Below are positions 24,436-33,860 of a stretch of DNA of 64,000 nucleotides, piece by piece. How positions within the stretch are numbered: the first letter of the stretch is position 1; the number at the start of each line of letters is the position of its first letter. The translations under genes were made by a program, and so were the position numbers. The notes under the pieces are model-generated. The model worked only from the letters and a program-made list of their open reading frames with translations, had not been told where the DNA came from and made no database searches. Origin of the DNA: Leifsonia tongyongensis (lineage in GTDB: Bacteria > Actinomycetota > Actinomycetes > Actinomycetales > Microbacteriaceae); the NCBI RefSeq assembly GCF_010686705.1, contig NZ_JAAGWY010000001.1, forward strand, positions 434,001-498,000, read 5' to 3'.

Positions 24436-25095
24436 TCAGGAAGTCGCGTGATCGACGCGGAAGACCCGTTTCGTGGCTGCGACTACGCCACGGTCGTCGT
24501 GGAGCTCGAGCGCTGTCCGCAGCGTTTCGTATCCGCGTGCCAGCTCGACAAGGTCGGCGTCGAGCCCCTGATGTGCCACGCTCACGTGATAGCTGAGTGA
24601 CGGCCCTGATCGGGCGATGATCTCGACGAGCACGGGATTGGGGCAGGCGTGCAGGATCAAGGTGAAGAAGGCCTCCGCGGCGCTGGTGATCGCGGGCACA
24701 TCGCCGACCCGGAGACTGTCGATCACGGCATCGGCCAGCCGTGCAAGCTCGGCTCGGGCGGAATCGTCGAGGCGCGGGAGAGTCATCAGCGTCGCACCGG
24801 CGAGCAGCACCCCGATGGTCTGCAGCGTCTCCAGCGCGTGCTCCGGTCTCGGGGTGATAACCGCCGAATACGATTGCGGCGCGGTGTGCACGAGACCTTC
24901 CATGCTCAGGGTCTGAAGCGCCTGCCTGATCGGGGTCCCTGACACCTGCAGCCATTTCCGCAGTTCGGCCTCGTCGAGCCTCTCACCGGGAAGCAGGACA
25001 CCAGTGAGGATCGCGTTCCTCAGCTGCGCGTACACACGGTCGCGCACGAGTTCACGGGCGGATTCGGATCGGTGGGCCGGCTCTGGAATGGGCAT
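24436..25095 (-). CDS. GntR-family regulator (FCD/FadR-like), second of a tandem pair
   Basis: A 219-aa regulator. The N-terminal winged helix (about 15-80) has ILTGVLLPGERLDEAELRKW and SGTPIRQALQTLSMEGLV, the GntR signature. The C-terminal helical domain (about 90-210) is FCD-like. Its ATG overlaps the stop of the upstream GntR gene by one base (TGATG), so the two are co-translated. It is paralogous to that gene, and the pair may form heterodimers. Target genes are unknown. Confidence 0.85.
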   Translation of the reverse strand: MPIPEPAHRSESARELVRDRVYAQLRNAILTGVLLPGERLDEAELRKWLQVSGTPIRQALQTLSMEGLVHTAPQSYSAVITPRPEHALETLQTIGVLLAGATLMTLPRLDDSARAELARLADAVIDSLRVGDVPAITSAAEAFFTLILHACPNPVLVEIIARSGPSLSYHVSVAHQGLDADLVELARGYETLRTALELHDDRGVVAATKRVFRVDHATS

Positions 25096-25772
25096 CAGGA
25101 GCCAACCCCTCGCACCACAGCATCAGGCTGCTCGATCCGGAAGACCTGCTTGGTCGCATCGGCGACCGCCTGCGGGTCCCCCATCGCCAGGGCATCGCGC
25201 ACTTGCCGATAGGCCGCCGCCGCCTCTTGCCACTGCACCCCCAGAGCGCGATAGGCCACGACGACGTAGTAGGCCCGGGCTACCAGGGTCCGTTGAGCCA
25301 GCTCGACGAGGACATGATTGGGGCACGACTCCATCAAATGCGTGTAGTAGGTCTGCGACGCAGCGAGCGAGCCGTCGATGTCCTCGTTCTCCAGCGCTAC
25401 GAGAAGCTGCTCGACGTCGTGGACCAGTTCGTCCTGCCGCTCCTGGTCGAGCGTGCCCAGCGTGAGGTCGAGGATTCCGAGAAGGAAGATGCCGATCGTC
25501 TGCAGGTGCAGCACGGCATCGTCGACACGTGGCTCGATCACACGCGTGTAGGACTGGGCCGCGGTCTCGACGAACCCTTCCACGGTCAGAGCGTGCAACG
25601 CTTGCCGGATCGGAGTCTTCGACATCCCCAGCCAGGCTTGCAGCTTGTCGTCGTCCAGTCGCTCGCCGGGCAGGATCGTCCGCGCCAGGATCGCCTTCCT
25701 CAGGGCCTCATACGCGCGATCGCGCGCCAGCACACGCACTGGCGCGTTGCTCGATGCCCCGGGTACCGGCAT
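25095..25772 (-). CDS. GntR-family regulator, first of a tandem pair
   Basis: A 225-aa regulator from the ATG at 25772, with a GAGGAGG site five bases upstream. The DNA-binding half has ILARTILPGERLDDDKLQAW and SKTPIRQALHALTVEGFVE. The helical effector half contains SCPNHVLVELAQRTLVARAY. The close paralogue follows with a one-base overlap. Two perfect inverted repeats lie 33-79 nt upstream, a usual place for autoregulatory GntR operators. Confidence 0.85.
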   Translation of the reverse strand: MPVPGASSNAPVRVLARDRAYEALRKAILARTILPGERLDDDKLQAWLGMSKTPIRQALHALTVEGFVETAAQSYTRVIEPRVDDAVLHLQTIGIFLLGILDLTLGTLDQERQDELVHDVEQLLVALENEDIDGSLAASQTYYTHLMESCPNHVLVELAQRTLVARAYYVVVAYRALGVQWQEAAAAYRQVRDALAMGDPQAVADATKQVFRIEQPDAVVRGVGS

Positions 25773-25804
25773 CGGTGCCTCCTCACGGCTCGACCTATCC
25801 CCAT

Positions 25805-25850
25805 GGTATCGAGGGGATACCCCAACTGGAACTTTAATCTGGATTAAAGT
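25805..25850. promoter_or_regulatory. Two perfect inverted repeats upstream of the GntR pair
   Basis: GGTATC-N5-GATACC (25805-25821) and ACTTTAATC-TG-GATTAAAGT (25831-25850) are exact palindromes. They are candidate binding sites for the GntR proteins encoded just downstream on the minus strand. Confidence 0.6.
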
Positions 25851-26766
25851 CTCAATTAGCCCATATACTGCACGGCACAGGAAGAAATTCGCGGAGGCCA
25901 TCGTTCCCCCGACGGTGTTCTCCTGAGCGAGGGGCTCGGTTCGGGTCTCGGCATCCTGTACGGGGTCCTGCGTTTCGGGTACGCAGGACCCCAATCCTCA
26001 GCCTCGATCACCGGGAGAGGAAGCCACGATTCTCACCGACTGGTTCCTCCAACCGCTATATTGCATGAGCGAAATACTGACCTCGGTAAGGTCACGTCCG
26101 ACTAGCGTTCCACGTTGGCACCACGCCACGCGCCCAACGCCTTTCGGAGCCGACCGCCCGGATCATTCCGCGCTACAGTCCGGCCCCATGTTGGTGTCGA
26201 CGCTGAATCGCGAATCGTGATCACTCCCCGGCCGGTCGACCCTTCTACGGGTTGGTGTCAAATTGGTCTGCCGGGCCCACCTGACGAGGCGGGGCGGGTG
26301 TGCTGTCCTGCCCTGATCGTTTTTCTTGCCGTACCGGAACAAAGATCGAGAGCGGGCCGATGGCAACGTGGCTCCCCGGAGGGATCTGTTGCTAGGCGCA
26401 GTCTGCAAATAGCGATCGGAGGGAACCGCGCTGACGGAGATCGCTGTGATCGGCCGCCGGATCGGAAAGAAGACAACAAGGAGTACGAGTGATTCAACCA
26501 CCGTTACTCCCTCAGTCCTGGCTGAGACGGGTTCCGCGTGATTCATAGACTCCGAGGCCAAGGCGGTCCGGGGGTTGCCACGCCGTATTCGTCGACAGAT
26601 CTTCCGGCGATTTGGTTGTCGCGATTTTTTTCGCGCGCCGGCTGATTTCCGCTCCACTCCGGCAAGTCAACCTACTTTCCGACAGCGCCGCGAACATGGC
26701 CCCGCGTGTTCTGAGCAGCACGGCCAGAAGCACGCCCGACGAAACTGTTCGCGGCTTGGTCATGTC
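25851..26766. other. Long region without a supported gene
   Basis: About 900 bp between the GntR promoter and the FtsW-like pseudogene. Frames are short and low in coding character, and no repeats or RNA genes were recognised. Probably decayed DNA. Confidence 0.45.
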
Positions 26767-27986
26767 ATGAAGGCCACGCTGCTTAGAGCCGTTGGGTCGG
26801 GGCCGCGACCGCCCGCGATGACCGTCAGGGTCCTACTGCGCCACGGTGTACGGCCCCCCTCCTCCGATTATGTGCTCTTGCTCGGCGTCGTTCTCTTTCT
26901 GGTCGGATTTGGCCTCCTGATGGTGTTGTCATCGTCTTCGGTTGATTCGCTCTGGCAAAGACGGGTTTTTATGGCAAGTTCGTAAGCCAAAGCGAATACG
27001 CCGGTCTCGGTTTGGCTTTCATGCTCGTGGCATCGAGACTTCCGGTGAAGTTCTGGAAACGCTGGGCATGGCAGTTGCTGCTGGCCACGGCGCTCCTGCA
27101 GATCTTGGTTGTCGCATCCCCGCTCGGAGTGCGCATCAACGGTAATCGCAACTGGCTTCAGATATCCGGGGTGCCTACGATTCAACCATCCGAGGCGATC
27201 AAAGTCGCGGTCGCGGTCTGGCTGGGAACCTTTGTCGCTACGAAGATCCAGAACGTTCAGCACTGGCGCAGATTTCTGTTGCCCGCCAGCATCGTGACCG
27301 GAAGTGCGATCGCACTCGTCACCGTCGGCGGCGACCTCGGGACAACGATGATCCTGGCTGCCATGGTTCTGGGTGCGCTCTATTTCGCCCGGACCCCTCT
27401 CAAACAATTGGCGTTGACCGCAGCGGTGGAAATCGGTATCGCTCTCCTGGTTGCCCTCTCGCGCGCGAACCGCGTCACCCGCATCCTTTCCTTTCTGCAT
27501 CCTGCCGCCGCCGACCCGACCGGATCCGGTTGGCAGGTCTTGAACGGAGACTATGCGTTAGCGTCTGGAGGGGTATTCGGCGTCGGCCTCGGCAACTCGC
27601 ATGCCAAATGGGACTGGCTACCGGCAGCCGACACCGACTTCATCTTCGCCATCATCGGCGAAGAGTTGGGGCTCATCGGTGCAGCAACAGTCCTGGCACT
27701 GTTCGTACTCTTGGCGCTTGTGTTCGTCCGAATCATCCGGCGCAGCACGGACGTCTTCGTCATCACCGTGACCGGCGCGATCATGGTTTGGATCATTGCG
27801 GAAGCGTTCGTGAACATCGCCGTTGTTCTCGGCATGCTTCCCGTCCTCGGCGTCCCTCTGCCGTTCATATCCTCGGGCGGCACCGCCCTCGTCAGCACTT
27901 TGATCGCCATAGGTATCGTGTTGTCCTTCGCACGCGACCAAAACCGTCCCGGGCAGCTTGGCGCAACGGCGACGCGGGCTCACTAG
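26767..27986 (+). pseudogene. FtsW/RodA-like lipid II flippase/polymerase gene, frameshifted
   Basis: SEDS-family sequence in pieces. The first helix with GFGLLMVLSSSSVDSL is in one frame to 26985. From about 26966 the continuation GFYGKFVSQSEYAGLGLAFM is in another frame, leading into a long open frame with GNRNWLQISGVPTIQPSE, GGDLGTT and the SEDS ending PLPFISSGGTALVSTL. At least two indels are needed: one near 26945-26955 and one extra T in the T run at 26966-26970. It is away from a dcw cluster, so it is likely a spare copy that has died. Confidence 0.75.
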
Positions 27987-28108
27987 CCTGCCGACTGTCT
28001 CTCACCGTTGCGAGACCGGCCCGATCGCGACTACTCCGTCGGTCGCGATGGTTGCCATCTATTGTCATTCGGTGAGAATTAGTCTTAGCAAGCGATAAAG
28101 TTGGGGGG

Positions 28109-28882
28109 ATGGTGGATACGCGCGAGACCAACGACGCACAATCGAGTTCGATGCGATCACTCGAGCGCTCCCTCGACGTTCTGCGCGTGCTCGAACAGAG
28201 CATGACGGCCAAGCGGTTGAGCGAGATCGCGCGCGAAGCGGGGCTCCATGTGGCAACAACCCAGCGCATCCTGAATGCGCTAGTCAAGCATGATTATGTG
28301 CGGCAGGATGGCGTAACGTACGGCATGGGGCCCGCCTCACTTCTGAACGCTCACGCATTCCTCGTCTCGTTCCCGTTGCTGCTCGTCGCAACACCGATCC
28401 TGCAAGAATTGGCAGCCTCAACCGAGTTCACCTCGTCGCTCGCGATCAGGGCCGGGTTCTGGCAGGTCATCCTGGTGCGGATCGAGGGCACGAGACCACT
28501 GCGCTACCAATTGCCCATCGGCGAGAAGCTTCCGTTGCAGCTCGGCGGCGCGCGTGCCCTCGCAGCAGCGATGGATGACGACGAGGTCACCGCGCTACTG
28601 GCCGCGGTCGGCGAGATCAAGACGGCCGCAGGTGACATCGTCGACCCTGACGAGTTCCGTGCCACCCTGCGCCAGATCGCCGCGGACGGGTACGTGCGCG
28701 GCAGCAGCCAGCGCGAGCGCGGGGCCGCATCAATCGCCGTCCCGATATTCGACCGCGACGGCTCGACCATTGCGTCGATTCAGCTCTCAGGCCTCGAAGA
28801 GGACTTCGCGACCTCGAACGTGCCGGCGCTGGTCGCCGAGATGCAGCGAGCGAGTGCGGCCATTACTCGCCGCATTCCGTAA
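28109..28882 (+). CDS. IclR-family transcriptional regulator
   Basis: A 257-aa regulator. The N-terminal winged helix (about 15-75) has SLERSLDVLRVLEQ and LSEIAREAGLHVATTQRILNAL. The C-terminal IclR effector domain contains LPIGEKLPLQLGGARALAAA and RGAASIAVPIFDRDG. IclR proteins usually control adjacent catabolic operons and bind an aromatic or small organic acid. It lies 122 nt upstream of the transport and CoA-transferase operon in the same direction, so it is the likely controller of that operon. Confidence 0.88.
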   Translation: MVDTRETNDAQSSSMRSLERSLDVLRVLEQSMTAKRLSEIAREAGLHVATTQRILNALVKHDYVRQDGVTYGMGPASLLNAHAFLVSFPLLLVATPILQELAASTEFTSSLAIRAGFWQVILVRIEGTRPLRYQLPIGEKLPLQLGGARALAAAMDDDEVTALLAAVGEIKTAAGDIVDPDEFRATLRQIAADGYVRGSSQRERGAASIAVPIFDRDGSTIASIQLSGLEEDFATSNVPALVAEMQRASAAITRRIP

Positions 28883-28904
28883 AACAGAAGCTTGGCAATC
28901 CCCC

Positions 28905-28934
28905 TTGACAGCGGCATCCGCCGCCCCGTAAGTT
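28905..28934 (+). promoter_or_regulatory. Possible promoter of the transport operon
   Basis: TTGACA (28905-28910) is followed after 18 nt by TAAGTT (28929-28934). A GATA-N5-TATC half-palindrome lies just downstream (about 28951-28963) and could be the IclR site. Confidence 0.4.
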
Positions 28935-29004
28935 TTGCCTAACGCCCCGTGATAGCTCTTATCGCACAATGATAATGGGGTGGGAACAGACAAGGGAGTC
29001 TCGC

Positions 29005-29883
29005 ATGTCAGAGCTGTTGCTCGCCACCGGGTTCGGCCTTGTGGTCGCGTCGGTCCTCGCACTGTCAGCCGTCGGACTGAGCCTGCAGTTCGGCATCACC
29101 AACTACATCAATTTCGCGTACGGCGACTTCATGGCCGTCGGCGCGTACGTGGCCTGGACGCTGAACACAGGTCCGCTCCACGCGAACATCTGGGTCGCGA
29201 TGCTTGCGGGGGGCCTGTCCGTCGGCATTCTCGCAGTCTTGCTGAACCGGTTCCTGCTGGCCCCGTTCGCAAGGCGGTTTCAGAAGCTCTTCTACATCCT
29301 GATCGTGACGTTCGGCTTGTCGCTGATCCTGCTGAACCTGGTGAGCTCGATCTGGGGCACAGAGGTCCTGCACTACGACGTCTCGAACCAGACGCCGTTC
29401 CACGTCGGGCCGTTCCTGTTCACCACCGATCAACTGGTGGTGATCTTCATCGCCCTGGTCGTCATGGTGCTGATTCACCTGATGCTGACCATGACGCGCC
29501 TCGGCAAGTCGATGCGGGCGATGTCGGACAACTCGACGCTGGCCATGACCAGCGGAGTGGACACAAAGAGAATCACAACGCTGACCTGGTTCATGTCGGG
29601 GGTGCTCGCAGGGATCGGTGGCACCATCCTGGGTCTCACCCAGGCGAGCATCACACCGGGCTCGGGCGAAACCTTCCTGTTCGTGATCTTCGCGGCCGTG
29701 ATAGTAGGCGGGGTCGGCAGCATCTACGGCGCGATGGTGGGAGCTGTGATCGTGGGCCTCGCGACCGAGCTCTCCGCCTTGGTGATCGATCCCTCATACA
29801 AGCTCGACGTCGCGTTCGTCGTACTCATCCTCGCTCTGCTGTTCAGGCCGAACGGCCTGTTCGCCCGTCCCGGAAAGGCGTAG
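29005..29883 (+). CDS. Branched-chain-type ABC transporter permease (LivH-like)
   Basis: A 292-aa permease with about eight helices. The start at 29005 has GGGAG six bases upstream. LivH-type hallmarks are GLSLQFGITNYINFAYGDFM near the start and AAVIVGGVGSIYGAMVGAV near the end. It pairs with the LivM-type permease that starts after 3 nt. The family imports amino acids, amides or organic acids. The first gene of a five-gene transporter set. Confidence 0.85.
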   Translation: MSELLLATGFGLVVASVLALSAVGLSLQFGITNYINFAYGDFMAVGAYVAWTLNTGPLHANIWVAMLAGGLSVGILAVLLNRFLLAPFARRFQKLFYILIVTFGLSLILLNLVSSIWGTEVLHYDVSNQTPFHVGPFLFTTDQLVVIFIALVVMVLIHLMLTMTRLGKSMRAMSDNSTLAMTSGVDTKRITTLTWFMSGVLAGIGGTILGLTQASITPGSGETFLFVIFAAVIVGGVGSIYGAMVGAVIVGLATELSALVIDPSYKLDVAFVVLILALLFRPNGLFARPGKA

Positions 29884-29886
29884 CCC

Positions 29887-30912
29887 GTGTCACCCCTCGT
29901 CTATTACCTCTTCACGCTCATATTCTTCGTCCTTGCGTATTGCATCCTCGGGTGGGGCCTCAACCTTCAGTTCGGTGAAGGCGGCATCCTCAACTTCGCT
30001 TACATCGGGTTCGTAGCCATCGGCGCCTACGTGACCGGGGTCACCAGCATGGGGCAGCCACAGCCAGGGTCCAGCCAGAAATGGATTCTCGGGTGGACAC
30101 TGCCGTTCCCGGTCGGGCTGATACTCGGGGCCCTTGCGTCGTGCGCGTTCGCCGTCCTGGTCGGGGCGATAGCCTTCCGTCGGCTGCGCACGGACTACCT
30201 TGCCATGGTTCTGATTTCGATGTCGCTGGTGCTCTACGACATCATCAACAACTTCGTCCCGCTGTTCAATGGGGCGGACGGCCTCACGAACGTGCCCGAG
30301 CCGTTCGCCGATGTCATGGGCCTCGACACGAACACCTTCGTCCCCTTCTTCACCGCTGTTGCTGCTGTTATCGCACTCATCATGTGGTGGCTCATGAGCC
30401 GGATTACCCGATCGCCGCTGGGACGCACACTGCGCGCCATCCGCGACGATCCCGACTCGGCCCAGGCGCTGGGCAAGAACGTCTTCAAGTACCAGATGAC
30501 CGCGATGCTGGTCGGGTCGTTCTACGCCGGAATCGGTGGCGGTCTGCTCATCGAGTTCTCTGGCGCATTCAACACCAGTGCCTGGCTTCCCGGCGAGACC
30601 TTCCTGATCTTCGCCGCCGTGATCGTCGGTGGAATCGGCAACAACAAGGGGATGATCCTCGGTGCTCTCATCGTGCCAGTGCTCTTCACTCAGTTGCCGA
30701 AGTTCATCCCGGATGTTCCTGGCCATCCAGGGCTGGTCCTGAACATTGCGGCCATTGCCATCGGTGTGCTCCTGATGGTCACGCTCTGGTTCCGTCCCCA
30801 GGGGGTCATCCCCGAGAAGAAGCGGCTCAGCGGACTGAACGCCGGTGAACAGGCCACGGGCCTGCGCGCCCTGCGCTCCGGCCAACGAGCATCAGCGAAG
30901 GAGTCACTGTGA
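29887..30912 (+). CDS. Branched-chain-type ABC transporter permease (LivM-like)
   Basis: A 341-aa permease starting at GTG. Motifs include GGILNFAYIGFVAIGAYVTG, RRLRTDYLAMVLIS, RSPLGRTLRAIRDDPDSAQA and GGIGNNKGMILGALIV, all typical of LivM. A polar C-terminal tail follows the last helix. Its stop overlaps the start of the next ATPase gene (GTGA), indicating coupled translation. Confidence 0.85.
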   Translation: MSPLVYYLFTLIFFVLAYCILGWGLNLQFGEGGILNFAYIGFVAIGAYVTGVTSMGQPQPGSSQKWILGWTLPFPVGLILGALASCAFAVLVGAIAFRRLRTDYLAMVLISMSLVLYDIINNFVPLFNGADGLTNVPEPFADVMGLDTNTFVPFFTAVAAVIALIMWWLMSRITRSPLGRTLRAIRDDPDSAQALGKNVFKYQMTAMLVGSFYAGIGGGLLIEFSGAFNTSAWLPGETFLIFAAVIVGGIGNNKGMILGALIVPVLFTQLPKFIPDVPGHPGLVLNIAAIAIGVLLMVTLWFRPQGVIPEKKRLSGLNAGEQATGLRALRSGQRASAKESL

Positions 30913-31733
30913 CATTGACAGCAGAAACGACCGCGGCCGACCGGTCGACCGAATCTGCCGCGCTGGCCTGCGTCGACCTTCACAAGTCGTTCGGTGGGGC
31001 CAAGGCCGTCAACGGTGCGACCTTTGCCGTACCCGAAGGCAGTGTGACAGCCCTCATCGGTCCGAACGGCGCAGGCAAGACCACCGTCGTCAACATCCTG
31101 TCCGGGGCGATGGCGAGCGACACGGGGTCGGTGACCATCGGCGATCAGGACGTCACTCGACTGCCCACACACAAGCGCGCCGACCTCGGGATGGTCCGCA
31201 CGTTCCAGCTCTCGCGCGAGTTCGGCGGCCTGACGGTCTTCGAGAATCTCATGGTCGCGGCCCGCAGGCAACGCGGCGAGTCTCTCATCGATATCTACTT
31301 CCGCCCACGGCTCGTTGCCTCGCAGCAGAAGGAGATCACGGCCAGGGCGGCCGCCGTGCTCGCCCAGTACGGGCTGTACGAGGTGCGCGATGAATGGGCG
31401 CGCGCTCTCTCCGGCGGCCAGAAGCGATTACTCGAAATCTCTCGGGCTGTGATGGCGGAGCCGAAGATCCTGTTGCTCGACGAACCGATGGCCGGAGTGA
31501 ACCCGGTGCTGATCGACAGGATCGGCGACCACATCCTCGACCTCCGGAAGACCGGTGTCACGGTGATGATGGTCGAGCACAACCTCGCGGTTGTGGAGAA
31601 GATCTGCGACCACGTCATCGTCCTGGCCGAAGGCCGCACCCTGGCCACCGGCCAGATGAGTGAACTGCGCGACAACACTGAGGTTGTTCGCGCGTACTTG
31701 GGAGGGGTGCTCGATGGACGCATTGACAGCTGA
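30909..31733 (+). CDS. ABC transporter ATPase (LivG-like)
   Basis: A 274-aa ATPase. Walker A is GPNGAGKTT (51-59), the signature is LSGGQKRLLE and Walker B is ILLLDEPMAGVNP. The DEPMAGVNP wording and HNLAVVEKICDHVIVL are typical of LivG. The first about 20 residues are a low-complexity extension. Start overlaps the LivM stop by 4 bp and the end overlaps LivF by 20 bp. Confidence 0.87.
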   Translation: MTLTAETTAADRSTESAALACVDLHKSFGGAKAVNGATFAVPEGSVTALIGPNGAGKTTVVNILSGAMASDTGSVTIGDQDVTRLPTHKRADLGMVRTFQLSREFGGLTVFENLMVAARRQRGESLIDIYFRPRLVASQQKEITARAAAVLAQYGLYEVRDEWARALSGGQKRLLEISRAVMAEPKILLLDEPMAGVNPVLIDRIGDHILDLRKTGVTVMMVEHNLAVVEKICDHVIVLAEGRTLATGQMSELRDNTEVVRAYLGGVLDGRIDS

Positions 31734-32469
31734 GAACATTTCGAGCGGCTACGGTCGCTCTCCGATCGTACGAGACGTGAGTCTGTCGGCGCCGTCAGGA
31801 AAGATCACGACCATCGTGGGCCCGAACGGGGCGGGAAAGTCGACGTTTGCGAAGACGCTCGCTGGCATCCTCCGTCCGAGTACAGGTCGGATCCTGGTGA
31901 ACGGCGTGGACATCACGCGAGTACCCGGGCATCTGATCCCTCGCCACGGTCTGAGCTATGTGCCGCAGAACGACAACGTCTTCAGGACGTTGACGGTGAA
32001 AGAGAATCTCGAGGTGGGCGGATATCCGTCGAAGGGCGACCCCCGAGAGCGCATGCTGCAGGTCTTCCGCGTCTTTCCCGACCTGCAGAAAGCGCAGGAC
32101 AAGAAGGCGGGCAACCTCTCTGGCGGCCAGCAGAACCTCCTCGCCATGGCGCGAGCGCTGATGGCCGAACCGTCCGTGATCGTCCTCGATGAGCCGACGG
32201 CGGGTCTGTCTCCCGCCTACACGGACATCGTCTGGACGCAGATCGGCAGAATCGCGGGTGAAGGCACCGCGGTTCTCGTGATCGAACAGAACGTCGAGCG
32301 TGCCCTCACGCATGCACAGTTCGTCCACGTGCTCGTTGCCGGCACAAATCACGCGCACGGGCCGGTAGAGGAGATCGCGAAGCTCGACCTCGCCGGCATC
32401 TTCCTCGGCCAAGACCGGACCAACAGTTCTGCCAGTACGACCAGCACCATCAGCTCCATCAATCACTGA
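31714..32469 (+). CDS. ABC transporter ATPase (LivF-like)
   Basis: A 251-aa ATPase from the ATG at 31714, which has GGAGG upstream. Walker A is GPNGAGKST (36-44), the signature is LSGGQQNLLAMARAL and Walker B is VIVLDEPTAGLSP. The Ser/Thr-rich C-terminal tail (last about 18 residues) is unusual but short. It overlaps LivG by 20 bp. Confidence 0.87.
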   Translation: MDALTAENISSGYGRSPIVRDVSLSAPSGKITTIVGPNGAGKSTFAKTLAGILRPSTGRILVNGVDITRVPGHLIPRHGLSYVPQNDNVFRTLTVKENLEVGGYPSKGDPRERMLQVFRVFPDLQKAQDKKAGNLSGGQQNLLAMARALMAEPSVIVLDEPTAGLSPAYTDIVWTQIGRIAGEGTAVLVIEQNVERALTHAQFVHVLVAGTNHAHGPVEEIAKLDLAGIFLGQDRTNSSASTTSTISSINH

Positions 32470-32486
32470 GAGAAAGAGGTACAGCA

Positions 32487-33752
32487 ATGAACCCACTCAC
32501 AGCGCGCACGCGACGAAGCCGTCGCCTCGCGCTCGGTGCCAGCATTATCGTCACGTTCTCGCTCGCCGTCACCGGCTGCTCGAGCACGGGCGGATCCGAC
32601 CCGCACGCCAAACTCACGATCGGCGAAATCTTCCCGTTCACCGGCGGGAAGTCGATTCTTTCCGACTGGGGGACCCACGGCGTCGGAGCGGGAATCTACG
32701 AGGTGAACCACAATGGCGGCGTGATGGGTCACCAGTTGAAGACGGCCAGCGCCGACGATGCCGCTGACTCCGTCGACACCCTTCCGGCATTCCGCAAGCT
32801 GATGCTCGACAGTCCCGTCGCGGTCATCGGCCCCTTCTCGCCGACGATCGAGGCCGTCATCGGCAACTTCGGCGCGAACCACGTACCGGACTTCATGATC
32901 GGCGGAACGACAGCCCTTGACAAGATGAAGTACCCCTACGTGTTCCGCGTCACCTCATCGGACTCGAACGAGTCCGTGGCCATGGCCTACTACGCGGCAA
33001 AGACGAAGGGGTTGAAGACGGCGTCGCTGATCTTCGACAATTCGGCGAACTCGCAAGGCTTCATCGCTCCGTTGACCGCGGCGTTCAAGAAGCTCGGCGG
33101 CACCGTGCAGAGCACCCAGACGATCGTTCCCGGCCAAGGCTCCTACCGGTCGGAACTGTCAAAAGCGTTCGCGGGCCATCCTGATGTGATCTTCTCGTCC
33201 TTCGACACTCAGACGGCGTCGACGCTGTGGGCCAACGCAGCGCAACTCGGCTATCTCGACACTCCCTGGATCGGCGACGACCTCCAATCGTCGAAGGCAT
33301 ACGCCACGGCGTTCGGGCCCAAGGCGCCGACCAACCTCTTCGCTGCGGTCGCAGCATCGCCGAGCGGCAACGGATACGCGCACTTCCTCGCCGACTACAA
33401 GTCCGTCTACGGGCCGGTGCAGCCATTGCCGACAACGTTCAACGAATACGACTCGATCGTTATCGCCGCGTTGGCCATGACAGAGGCGAAATCGACCGAC
33501 CCGAAGGTCTGGGTCACTCACGTCAAAGATGTCGCGAGCCCTCCGGGCACCCAGTGCACCGATTACAAGGCATGCGTCGCGCTCCTGACTGCCGGGAAGC
33601 AGATCGACTACCAGGGTGCCGGTGGCGATGACAACTTCAACGCCTACCACAACGTGTTCAGCGGCTTCTCGGTCGTCGGCTTCAATTCCGACCTCACGAA
33701 CACCGATGGCACATACGTTACGCCTGCCCAGATTTCGGCCAGCGCCGGCTGA
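32487..33752 (+). CDS. ABC transporter substrate-binding lipoprotein (LivK-like)
   Basis: A 421-aa binding protein. The signal peptide has a lipobox LAVTGC (Cys31). The mature part is a periplasmic-binding-protein type I fold: LTIGEIFPFTGG, then a bilobal domain with VAVIGPFSPTIEAVIG and PYVFRVTSSDSNESVAMAYY. It delivers the substrate to the LivHM permease. The HAAT family includes binders of aromatic and branched acids. A GC-rich hairpin follows the stop. Confidence 0.87.
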   Translation: MNPLTARTRRSRRLALGASIIVTFSLAVTGCSSTGGSDPHAKLTIGEIFPFTGGKSILSDWGTHGVGAGIYEVNHNGGVMGHQLKTASADDAADSVDTLPAFRKLMLDSPVAVIGPFSPTIEAVIGNFGANHVPDFMIGGTTALDKMKYPYVFRVTSSDSNESVAMAYYAAKTKGLKTASLIFDNSANSQGFIAPLTAAFKKLGGTVQSTQTIVPGQGSYRSELSKAFAGHPDVIFSSFDTQTASTLWANAAQLGYLDTPWIGDDLQSSKAYATAFGPKAPTNLFAAVAASPSGNGYAHFLADYKSVYGPVQPLPTTFNEYDSIVIAALAMTEAKSTDPKVWVTHVKDVASPPGTQCTDYKACVALLTAGKQIDYQGAGGDDNFNAYHNVFSGFSVVGFNSDLTNTDGTYVTPAQISASAG

Positions 33753-33763
33753 GCGATGAGTTC

Positions 33764-33799
33764 GTGCGGCGGACGCCGGGATACAGGTGTCCGCCGCAC
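33764..33799 (+). terminator. Strong hairpin between the transporter and enzyme genes
   Basis: GTGCGGCGGAC and GTCCGCCGCAC form a perfect 11-bp stem with a 14-nt loop, starting 12 nt after the binding-protein stop. No T-run follows. It may terminate part of the transcripts or protect the binding-protein mRNA. Confidence 0.6.
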
Positions 33800-33860
33800 G
33801 GCTCAGCTGAACTCTTGCTCCCCACCATCCGGTCCCTGACGTCCCCGACGAAGGAGAATC

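Noticed and set aside
24035-24955. A 306-codon minus-strand frame through the tandem repeats
   Set aside because: Most of it is an out-of-frame reading of the GntR gene at 24436-25095. Only the repeat part is unexplained, and it is reported separately.
26115-26657. Overlapping frames of 120-160 codons on both strands
   Set aside because: Composition is that of random GC-rich frames: many Arg/Pro/Ser, no motif, no ribosome site and mutual overlap.
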